Shown: in pieces, positions 57,132 through 64,000 of the stretch | Position numbering within the stretch: the stretch's first letter is position 1 | Layout of the letters: each line of letters starts with the position of its first letter | DNA from: Leptospira neocaledonica | GTDB lineage: Bacteria > Spirochaetota > Leptospiria > Leptospirales > Leptospiraceae | Direction of reading: 5' to 3' | Assembly: GCF_002812205.1 (NCBI RefSeq) | Contig: NZ_NPEA01000004.1 | Span: forward strand, 1 to 64,000 | Length of the DNA: 64,000 nucleotides | The notes under the pieces: generated by a model | Seen by the model: only the letters and a program-made list of their open reading frames with translations | Databases searched by the model: none | Told to the model about the DNA's origin: nothing | Position numbers and translations under genes: made by a program

Positions 57132-58220
57132 ATGCCAACACGCATTCCTAAACGATCGGAAAAACCGATTAGCAAGGCTCAAGATATCGCCTACATTAGA
57201 TTAGGTAGAAAAGACCTAGAGTCTGCGTATCGTTACTATATCGATTTCGGTCTCAAGGTCAAAAGTAGAACGGAAGATAGAATTCTTTTCCATGCTATTA
57301 GCTCCGGATTCCCCTGTTGGTCTATCGAAAAGGCCAATAGGGATTTTTTACTCGGTTTTGGGTTTTTCGTTTCGGACAAGAAACAATTTGCTGAACTACA
57401 AAAATTAGATGGAGCAATATTCCATCCAAAAGGAAGATTTGGGGATATTCCATCAGTCACTCTATTCGATCCTTCCGGTCTCCCGGTAGATGCAGTTAAT
57501 TCTTCTTCTCATCAAATATCGAAAGTGAATTCCAAGAGAATTTGGAATCATTTTGATATAATCAAACGTATCAATACGCCTCAGCCGAGTATCTCAGGTC
57601 CTCCGAAGGTGATTCGATTAGGACATGCAGTTTTTCTAAAACAGGAATTCTTTAAAAACGCACAGTGGTATTGTGATACCTTCGGCCTGATTCCTTCTGA
57701 TATTCAGTTACTACCAAAATCAAAAGAGCCTGTTCTGGCCTTTCTTAGATGTAATAGAGAAGGAGAATTGACTGATCACCATACGATCGTAGTTGCCACT
57801 GGAGCAGACGATCGTTTAGAACATTGCGCCTTCGAGCTAAAAGACTTAGATGAAATCGCCCAAGGAAGGGAATGGTTGCTCAGCAAAGGTTGGAAGCCTG
57901 CTTGGGGATTGGGAAGGCATTTATTAGGAAGCCAGATATTCGACTATGAAAGAGATCCAACTGGAATGTTAGTCGAACATTATACGGATGGAGACAAATT
58001 TGATCATTCAGTTCCTGTGGGATTCCATGAGATAAGCCGAAAAAGTTTATATCAATGGGGACAAGATATGCCCGAAGATTTTTTGGATACTAGATTGAAT
58101 TTTCAAAGCTTAAAGGAACTTATCAAGGGATTAATTGCAAAAAGAGAGATCCGAATCAAAACGTTAATACAAATGAAAACGATGGCTTCTAAATCCCCCA
58201 GAAAATGGATTAAATACTAA
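57132..58220 (+). CDS. Second type I extradiol dioxygenase
   Basis: The start at 57132 ([12 protein letters not shown]) avoids a hydrophobic non-coding leader of the longer frame. The 362-residue two-domain VOC protein has the candidate iron ligands His165 (GHAVFLK), His231 (LEHCAFEL) and Glu282 (LVEHYTDG), with DHHTI (His216/His217) and [16 protein letters not shown] as second-sphere parts. It is longer and clearly different from the dioxygenase at 52620-53603, so the two should cleave different catechols. It is followed after ten bases by the FAH-family gene. Confidence 0.87.
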   Translation: MPTRIPKRSEKPISKAQDIAYIRLGRKDLESAYRYYIDFGLKVKSRTEDRILFHAISSGFPCWSIEKANRDFLLGFGFFVSDKKQFAELQKLDGAIFHPKGRFGDIPSVTLFDPSGLPVDAVNSSSHQISKVNSKRIWNHFDIIKRINTPQPSISGPPKVIRLGHAVFLKQEFFKNAQWYCDTFGLIPSDIQLLPKSKEPVLAFLRCNREGELTDHHTIVVATGADDRLEHCAFELKDLDEIAQGREWLLSKGWKPAWGLGRHLLGSQIFDYERDPTGMLVEHYTDGDKFDHSVPVGFHEISRKSLYQWGQDMPEDFLDTRLNFQSLKELIKGLIAKREIRIKTLIQMKTMASKSPRKWIKY

Positions 58221-58230
58221 GGAAGAGAGA

Positions 58231-59184
58231 ATGGCAAAGAATTATATTCGATATGAGAAAAACAATAAAATCGATTGGGGATTTTATAAAGACGGATCGG
58301 TAACACCCTTAGGGTTCGGAGATCTAAGCACAAAGGAATTTTTAGAGGCTATACAAAAAAATTCAAAAACAAAAATCGAAACAAAATACACGTTAGACAG
58401 ACTTTCCATTCTTTCTCCGATTACGGCCCCATGTCAGATCGTATGCCAAGGAGCGAATTATAGACAACATTTAATAGAATCAGGGTTAAACCCGGATGAC
58501 AAAACCTATAATATGTTTTTTACTAAATCGGATGCCTCTCTTTCTTCTCCTCTAGGGAACGTGATAAAGCCAAAACATGTTAAACTTCTGGACTATGAAA
58601 TCGAATTAGGATTAGTCTTCGGCAAAAGAATAGATTCAAATTCTAATGTGACTTTAGGCAATGCCTCCCAATTTGTCGCCGCATTCTTTATGGCAAACGA
58701 TATTTCCGCAAGGGACATTCAGTTACCTCAACTCCAATGGTATAAAGGAAAATCTTATAGGACCTTTTTACCTGCAGGGCCGATGCTTGCGATTTTAGAG
58801 CCGGGAGATTTCGAACTTCTAGAAAATTTAGAACTAACCTTATTGGTAAACGACGAGATCCGACAACACGATACTGCTTCTAATTTGGTTTATAAACCTG
58901 CCGAAACAATTTTAGAACTATCAAAATTTTGTAATATAAATCCGGGAGACATTCTCATTACTGGTACTCCTTCCGGTTGTGCACTAAAAGCTCCAGGAAA
59001 ATTGATCCAAAAGATCGGCGGCCTTTTATCTGAAAAGAAAAAATGGGAACTGTTTATAAAGGGCCAATCTAAACGAAAAGAATATCTGCAGCCAAAGGAC
59101 AGGATCCGCTCTTCGATCCGGACTGCAGACAGGAGGATCGACTTAGGCGACCAAATTTTAAATGTAGTGCAAGATCTTACTTAG
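58231..59184 (+). CDS. Fumarylacetoacetate-hydrolase-family enzyme
   Basis: The 317-residue protein has the FAH C-terminal fold: [14 protein letters not shown], the metal ligands in [29 protein letters not shown], and [13 protein letters not shown]. Members act as fumarylpyruvate or acylpyruvate hydrolases, 2-hydroxyhepta-2,4-diene-1,7-dioate isomerases, or oxalocrotonate decarboxylases. Directly behind an extradiol dioxygenase it would hydrolyse or decarboxylate the ring-opened product, giving a second branch beside the BphD-like hydrolase. Its stop overlaps the convergent EamA gene by eight bases. Confidence 0.88.
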   Translation: MAKNYIRYEKNNKIDWGFYKDGSVTPLGFGDLSTKEFLEAIQKNSKTKIETKYTLDRLSILSPITAPCQIVCQGANYRQHLIESGLNPDDKTYNMFFTKSDASLSSPLGNVIKPKHVKLLDYEIELGLVFGKRIDSNSNVTLGNASQFVAAFFMANDISARDIQLPQLQWYKGKSYRTFLPAGPMLAILEPGDFELLENLELTLLVNDEIRQHDTASNLVYKPAETILELSKFCNINPGDILITGTPSGCALKAPGKLIQKIGGLLSEKKKWELFIKGQSKRKEYLQPKDRIRSSIRTADRRIDLGDQILNVVQDLT

Positions 59185-60097
59185 AAACTTCGACTTTTCT
59201 ATTTAACTTTGCCCATTGTAGCTTTGCATTTACTATAAAGATACCTAAGATCACGAGAAAAGCTCCGCCAAGATCGAACACGTTAGGAGCTTCTCCTAAA
59301 ACCCAAGAAGTTAACATTGCAATCACCGGGATCAGATTTCCAAAAATGACCGCTTTATCAGGGCCTACAGCTTGGATGCCGTAATTCCAACAAAGATAAC
59401 CTAAGAAGGTACTCAAGCCTGCCATATAGAGAATGGATAACCATGCCGAGTTGGGAATATCCTTAAACCCTACGCTCCAGTCACCGTTGATCAAAGTTAA
59501 AACTAATAAAGCGATAGTTCCGAATAAGGCAGTAAATGCGGTTGTTTGGATTGTAGAGACTCCCGGAATATATTTTTTCATTCCTACCGAATAAAAACTC
59601 CAGCAAGTAGCCGCAATCAAAATGGGAAGTATCCCTTCTCCATGAAATGCATTAGTAAGAGCCACCATGCTTCCATCGGAGATTACAAGTACAACTCCTA
59701 AGAAAGAGATCAAGGTTCCCAGGTAATGCTGAAATTTAATTTTAGTATTTAATAGAAAGTAAGAGAGAAAGATAGCGATCGCTGGACTAGCTGCAATCAC
59801 AATCGCAGCATTCATGGGAGAGGCTTTTTTCATTCCCATAAAGAAGAAAAAATTGAATCCAAAAACCCCGATAATCCCGAGTGAAACGAATACGATTAAA
59901 TTTCTTTTATCTACCTTTAGTAATTTTCTATCCGTAAGAAGTACGAATAAAAACAAGAACAGAGTAGCAAATATAAAACGGAGTGCTCCGGCTAAACTCG
60001 GCGAAAAAGAGGCAAGCGCTTCTTTAGCCACATGAAATGTGGTCCCGGTAATCAAAGCAAAAAATACTAGATAAAGATATGGCTTAATAGATAACAT
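59177..60097 (-). CDS. EamA/DMT-family transporter
   Basis: The 306-residue protein has ten membrane helices in two EamA repeats ([19 protein letters not shown] near the start, [19 protein letters not shown] at the start of the second half, [17 protein letters not shown] later). It likely exports a small compound. It starts nine bases after the MerR gene on the same strand, so the regulator and pump are one operon. Whether it serves the aromatic cluster or an unrelated compound is open. Confidence 0.88.
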   Translation of the reverse strand: MLSIKPYLYLVFFALITGTTFHVAKEALASFSPSLAGALRFIFATLFLFLFVLLTDRKLLKVDKRNLIVFVSLGIIGVFGFNFFFFMGMKKASPMNAAIVIAASPAIAIFLSYFLLNTKIKFQHYLGTLISFLGVVLVISDGSMVALTNAFHGEGILPILIAATCWSFYSVGMKKYIPGVSTIQTTAFTALFGTIALLVLTLINGDWSVGFKDIPNSAWLSILYMAGLSTFLGYLCWNYGIQAVGPDKAVIFGNLIPVIAMLTSWVLGEAPNVFDLGGAFLVILGIFIVNAKLQWAKLNRKVEVSK

Positions 60098-60106
60098 TTT
60101 GAATTC

Positions 60107-60505
60107 CTATTCTGTTTTTAAAAGAGTCTCATATTCTTTTAATTTCGATTTCGCAAGTCGGATCATCGATTCTAGATCCTTCTTCTTTTGTTCTAACTTT
60201 TGTAGATGGGTCTCTAAGATCCGGATCCTTTTGTTTAAAGGTGGTTTGAAATTTTCTCCACTCTCTACCTTGTCTAGAATACATCCTTCCAAGAAAAATT
60301 CCTTAATATCATCCAAGGACATATTCATTTCTTTTAAAGCTTTGATTCCCTTAAGATGGCGGATCTCCTTCTCAGAATATTTCCGATCTTTTCCATACAT
60401 TCTTTCCGGTTTGCGTAGGATTCCGATTTTCTCGTAATAACGAAGTGTATAAGGACTAAAATTCGTGATCTCTGAAATTTCCGAAATACTTAGAAACTTA
60501 CTCAT
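60107..60505 (-). CDS. MerR-family transcriptional regulator
   Basis: The 132-residue protein begins with a winged helix typical of MerR (LSISEISEITNFSPYTLRYYEKIGIL, then DRKYSEKEIRHLKGIKAL). A coiled coil of about 35 residues at the end provides the dimer. No metal-binding cysteine cluster is seen; the single Cys in EGCILDK does not suggest metal sensing. A 20-bp dyad of MerR type lies 42-61 bases before its start, consistent with control of its own operon with the EamA transporter. Confidence 0.92.
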   Translation of the reverse strand: MSKFLSISEISEITNFSPYTLRYYEKIGILRKPERMYGKDRKYSEKEIRHLKGIKALKEMNMSLDDIKEFFLEGCILDKVESGENFKPPLNKRIRILETHLQKLEQKKKDLESMIRLAKSKLKEYETLLKTE

Positions 60506-60546
60506 TCTGATTCTCCGGATTCCTTTAAATCCTATAGATCAGACTC

Positions 60547-60566
60547 ACCTAGAGTTAGCTCTAAGT
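60547..60566. promoter_or_regulatory. MerR-type operator dyad
   Basis: ACCTAGAGTTAGCTCTAAGT is a nearly perfect 20-bp dyad of the kind MerR regulators bind between spaced promoter boxes (TAGAG/CTCTA core). It lies directly upstream of the MerR gene on the minus strand. Confidence 0.7.
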
Positions 60567-60595
60567 CTAAATTTACTTCTAAATTTAAGAAAATT

Positions 60596-61549
60596 TTAGT
60601 TTTGTAAGGAAACGGAACAATTCATAGGAGCCTGGATTAGTTCTTTTTGCTGAAGGGTCAAAATACGAATGAATACCGAATCTATTTCGCAATTATATTC
60701 ACTCGAAAAATTCGAATCCGATGCCCCACCTTTCTCCGTTACAAAGACACGAATAGAAAAACTTACACCTAAACGATCGGCTTTATCGTAACGGAGAATA
60801 ACCTTACACGGCCTTATGTTTGCAGAACATTTCGCATGATCGAAATCAATACCGTTCCATTCAATTTTAATCTTAGGGTGGATTTCTTTGGAAGTGAATA
60901 TAAAGGAATGATCTTTTAGTAGATCGCCAAAGGGTCTATAAAGCATATTATACTCATAATCAGGAGAAACTATATCCTTACTTTTAACCCAACCTATTTG
61001 ATTTTCATCACTTTCAAGTTTGATTTTAACCCATTCAGTAAGCTCGGAGCCTTTATTATTTTCAGTCGACTCCTCATTTGAGTCCAATTCACTTAAAAGA
61101 AATATACCCGCATTGTGCGGAATACGGTTTTCAAGGGAATCACTAGATTCTTTAGGCTTTCTGTATAAAATGGTTCCTTCCAAAGGATGAATAACGTATT
61201 TCGATTCATATTTTAAGGAAGAAGCTAATGCATGATACTCTAGATCATCCACAGCTACTTTGATAAAATTTTCGCTCTTAGCGCCTACGATGCCCACTTT
61301 AATCGATGTGAGTTTTCCTGAAAAATCCGTTAAGATCCTAACCTTCTTAACAACAGGATATTCTAATTCGTTTGTATAAGCGCGATCATAGTTCTTACTC
61401 TCTAAAACCTTCAAAGGTTCATTTCTTAAATAGAAAATAGGACAAGATGAAAATAATCTGCAATCCGTATAACAATCAAAAAGAAACAAAAGCGGGAGAC
61501 ATAGAATAATGACTGAATAATAATTACAAAATAAGATTTTAAATTTCAA
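60596..61549 (-). CDS. SH3-like-domain lipoprotein
   Basis: The 317-residue protein has a signal peptide ending in the lipobox LFDC (Cys26), close to two more cysteines. Residues 120-195 look like a bacterial SH3-type domain (GTILYRKPKESSDS, EWVKIKLES, QIGWVKSKDI), with a loop of Asn/Glu-rich low complexity. The C-terminal third is beta-rich and unassigned. Its start overlaps the stop of the upstream gene by four bases. SH3-like domains in exported bacterial proteins often bind peptide or wall material; the exact role here is unknown. Confidence 0.7.
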   Translation of the reverse strand: MKFKILFCNYYSVIILCLPLLFLFDCYTDCRLFSSCPIFYLRNEPLKVLESKNYDRAYTNELEYPVVKKVRILTDFSGKLTSIKVGIVGAKSENFIKVAVDDLEYHALASSLKYESKYVIHPLEGTILYRKPKESSDSLENRIPHNAGIFLLSELDSNEESTENNKGSELTEWVKIKLESDENQIGWVKSKDIVSPDYEYNMLYRPFGDLLKDHSFIFTSKEIHPKIKIEWNGIDFDHAKCSANIRPCKVILRYDKADRLGVSFSIRVFVTEKGGASDSNFSSEYNCEIDSVFIRILTLQQKELIQAPMNCSVSLQN

Positions 61550-62274
61550 TTTGAAACCTCAGTGATTAGAGTGTCCTGGTATTTAGTACCTTTATACACG
61601 CTCAAAATCTCAATTGCCAGAAATGTATGCGAAGTTTTTACTCCACCTTCAGAATCGTTTAAATATTCGAACTTAGGTATAGGTAAGTCTTGATAACCAT
61701 TCAAATCTTTTAAAGAAACCTTACCCTTTCCGATCCTATATATATCATAAACAACTGGGCAACATTGACTCGCGGCCGCTACCCCCGCTTGCAGAACATA
61801 TACCTCAATTTCCTTTGGGCGATTATTCGCGTAAAATAATTCTTTCGATTTTCCGAAACCTGACCAGATTTTTACAGGCTTATCTATATCTATCTGAACG
61901 ATAATAATCTCGCCAATTCCATCGCCTGAAACGCCTTCCGACCAAGCAGTCTTGGTATTTTTATCATTAGCCGAATAAGCAGAATATTGACATGACCATT
62001 TTTCGTAGTCGATTCTGCCATAACCTAAATCATCTTTTTTAATTTTAGGAGGTGTTCCCGCTGCTTTCAATAATGACGTAGACCAATACTTAAAATTTCC
62101 CGGTTTTCCTCCACCCTCTAAGCTAGAAATAATTTCACCGTTCTTTAATTTACTTATAATACTCCGATCGCCTTGATTCGTACACGGACTTAATTCGTAC
62201 GATTGGGATTTCATACCGTAACTTTGAAAAATCAAACAAATTAGAATAATTTTGATATTCAGTAATCTTTTCAT
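61546..62274 (-). CDS. Exported protein with discoidin-like (NADase-type glycan-binding) domain
   Basis: The start at 62274 gives a signal peptide (MKRLLNIKIILICLIFQSYG); a longer frame adds 17 residues. Residues 95-190 resemble the NADase-type F5/8-like domain: YSAYSANDKNTKTAWSEGV, GEIIIVQIDIDKPVKIW, and FGKSKELFYANNRPKEIEV. In these modules an Asp-Asn and a Trp line a glycan pocket. There is no toxin domain attached. Several cysteines suggest disulfides. It overlaps the SH3-like lipoprotein gene by four bases, so both are made together and may act at the surface. Confidence 0.72.
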   Translation of the reverse strand: MKRLLNIKIILICLIFQSYGMKSQSYELSPCTNQGDRSIISKLKNGEIISSLEGGGKPGNFKYWSTSLLKAAGTPPKIKKDDLGYGRIDYEKWSCQYSAYSANDKNTKTAWSEGVSGDGIGEIIIVQIDIDKPVKIWSGFGKSKELFYANNRPKEIEVYVLQAGVAAASQCCPVVYDIYRIGKGKVSLKDLNGYQDLPIPKFEYLNDSEGGVKTSHTFLAIEILSVYKGTKYQDTLITEVSN

Positions 62275-62496
62275 TACTACTCCATTAATTATTAAATATT
62301 CCTTAAAGTAAGCAAAGATTTCCATAATCTCTTATTGCGGAAACCGACATTCAATTTAATCAATCCGATCGTTCAAATAAATATTTCCAAGACCACGTAA
62401 ATGTATTTTAAAACAAGGGAGATGTCCGGTCCGAGAATCTTTCTCGCTAAAAATAAAAAAGTTTAAAACTTTCTACATTAGTCTTCGATTCTACAT

Positions 62497-63906
62497 ATGG
62501 AAATTATGAATTTGCAAAAAATGAAATCATATATCATATTAGGACTTTCTATTTTAATAGCATTACTTGGCGGATTATTTTTTCACCACCGATCATCTAA
62601 TATCCATAATTTGATAAAATTAGTATCAATTTATTCGATCGGCATATTCTGTCCCATCTTTCTAATGCTGAATATCTATCATTTTATAAAACCGCCCTTT
62701 TCTTCGATAGCGGTCACCATATCCACAGTCTACCCTGCGTTTTTTATGATCTTTGTATTCTTAACCACCGGAGAACCCGATTTAAATCATTTTTCATTTT
62801 TAATCATCTCGATAATTTATCTAATTTTAATTCTTACCGGGCGAAAAAATGCAAAATACGTTTTCGCTATAATTATTTCGATTTCCAGTGTACCTTTCGG
62901 TTTACTTTATTTTAAAAAGTTTAAACAATTCGGAATATTTCTTACCATTGCCTTGGCATTGCCAATTGTCATAATCTGGTCTATTTATAAATATTCCGAC
63001 CCTAACAGCTTCGCAATAATCGTTTTAATAAGCTCAACCCTTTATATCGTATATTTTTCAGCTCTGTTGTTTTCGATTCTAAGAGGTGAAAAGGATAAAA
63101 CCATAGTTTCTCAAACTGAAAATCAGATCAATTTGCGACTCTTCCTCTTTTCTTTATACTGCGTAACGATTTCATTTTCCGCGGCCTTAATTATCGATTT
63201 CCTATATAGTGAAAAACTCAATATTTATATGGCCAAAGGGAGCGCTCTAGAGCCAAATATTTTGGACGGGGACATCCTAATCGCAAAAAGAGATAATTTT
63301 GTAATCAACCGGGGAGACGTTGTTTTGCGATCCTACGAAGATTCGGAAAGCCTTGTTAGAATTATAGGAATACCGGGCGACAATATCGAATGTATAGCAA
63401 AGAAGAATTCTTCAAATTTGTATCATATGGAGATCTTTATTAATAATGTTCAACTCCCGATAGAGCTAAATTATAATTTTCAATTTAAGGACTGGGAAAA
63501 TAATACGCGACCGGAGCTCGTTAGTGACGATGCATATAATGAAACAATAGATGGGCACACTTACCAGATCATTGTCCCAACTGATGATATAATACACAAA
63601 TTCCTTGGAGGTTTTCCGAACGTCCTTCCAAATCATTTTACCATTCAACTTGAAAATGAAGAATACTATCTTCTCCCTGATGATCGACAGTATTTCTGCT
63701 ACTTTTCATTAATTGAAAAAGAAGTCTCGCGGTCAAAAATTGGAGGAAAACTTATTTATAGAATATTTTCGTTCGATTGGGCGAATAAAAATTGTAGAGA
63801 TTCGAAAGGAAAAATTAAGCCAGACAGTAAAGAATACTGCGAGGAAAATCTTTGGCCTCGAATCCATGATTCAAAATTCCGATACGACCGGATCGGACCA
63901 ATTTAA
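62497..63906 (+). CDS. Membrane protein with S26 signal-peptidase-like domain, apparently inactive
   Basis: The 469-residue protein has seven or eight membrane helices in its first 235 residues, then a signal-peptidase I-like domain: KGSALEPNILDGDILIAKR, NRGDVVLRSYEDSE and VRIIGIPGDNIE. In active S26 peptidases the first motif is SMEPT with a catalytic Ser, and the second KRhhGhPGD with a catalytic Lys. Aligning on EPN and GIPGD places Ala250 and Val287 at those sites. Ser249 is one residue off. It is probably a non-catalytic relative, or uses a shifted nucleophile. The C-terminus has paired cysteines (residues 434, 448). Start codons at 62506 and 62521 are also possible. Confidence 0.7.
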   Translation: MEIMNLQKMKSYIILGLSILIALLGGLFFHHRSSNIHNLIKLVSIYSIGIFCPIFLMLNIYHFIKPPFSSIAVTISTVYPAFFMIFVFLTTGEPDLNHFSFLIISIIYLILILTGRKNAKYVFAIIISISSVPFGLLYFKKFKQFGIFLTIALALPIVIIWSIYKYSDPNSFAIIVLISSTLYIVYFSALLFSILRGEKDKTIVSQTENQINLRLFLFSLYCVTISFSAALIIDFLYSEKLNIYMAKGSALEPNILDGDILIAKRDNFVINRGDVVLRSYEDSESLVRIIGIPGDNIECIAKKNSSNLYHMEIFINNVQLPIELNYNFQFKDWENNTRPELVSDDAYNETIDGHTYQIIVPTDDIIHKFLGGFPNVLPNHFTIQLENEEYYLLPDDRQYFCYFSLIEKEVSRSKIGGKLIYRIFSFDWANKNCRDSKGKIKPDSKEYCEENLWPRIHDSKFRYDRIGPI

Positions 63907-64000
63907 AATAAATAGTTTAATTTTTTACGATATGATCGTACGTTTTTGACTCCTATTAATACTTCCGTAGCCCAATATTTATAAAAAAATTTATTACCCA

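Overview
The window looks like chromosomal DNA of a Leptospira species. The evidence is two OmpL1-type porins, many short exported proteins with spirochaete-style lipoboxes, TTG/GTG starts, and a gene style typical of the genus (DUF2147 pairs, 7TM-SpoIIE phosphatases, HisKA_2 hybrid kinases, a Zn-dependent PLC-like protein). I cannot fix the species. A tandem ompL1 pair together with an aromatic-degradation cluster argues against a plain L. interrogans-like gene set, but that is inference. I see no rRNA, CRISPR array, complete insertion sequence or prophage.

Layout. Bases 1-12,300 hold surface and envelope genes: tandem paralogous lipoproteins around a multi-hairpin repeat, a Tag-like DNA glycosylase, an AhpD-like protein, a chemoreceptor, exported proteins, an EamA transporter, an M14 carboxypeptidase and two DUF2147 proteins. 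Bases 12,300-23,100 hold an SUMF1-type protein, a SpoIIE-type phosphatase with a membrane sensor, an isoprenoid-synthase-fold protein, thiC under a TPP riboswitch, the tandem ompL1 pair, pcm and tRNA-Phe. Bases 23,200-32,000 hold coaE, a SPOR protein, a second chemoreceptor, tRNA-Leu followed by a copy of its own 3' end, lipoproteins, and an overlapping lysA-ispD pair. Bases 32,000-43,700 are rich in cell-wall genes (class A PBP, bactofilin, LysM/M23 peptidase, lipoprotein hydrolase), then a hybrid kinase, a dienoyl-CoA isomerase-like crotonase, TPR, FecR and TfoX-like proteins.

Bases 43,900-59,200 are the most distinctive part. An EthA-like Baeyer-Villiger monooxygenase and an SDR come first. 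A six-gene minus-strand operon at 48,052-54,494 then encodes a complete meta-cleavage route: aromatic hydroxylase, extradiol dioxygenase, C-C hydrolase, 2-hydroxypentadienoate hydratase, 4-hydroxy-2-oxovalerate aldolase and acylating acetaldehyde dehydrogenase. Together these should turn a phenolic acid or similar phenol into pyruvate, acetyl-CoA and a side-chain acid. Divergent to it are an ACMSD-type amidohydrolase, a TetR regulator, a DUF2721 membrane protein, a second extradiol dioxygenase and a FAH-family hydrolase. Four copies of a 16-bp inverted repeat (consensus WTGANANANMTCTCAT) lie in front of exactly these transcription units. I read them as the operators of the local TetR protein, which would make this one regulon.

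Bases 59,200-64,000 hold an EamA transporter with its MerR regulator, whose leader carries a MerR-type dyad. They are followed by an AT-rich group with a SH3-like lipoprotein, a discoidin-like exported protein, and a membrane protein with a signal-peptidase fold signature that seems to lack both catalytic residues.
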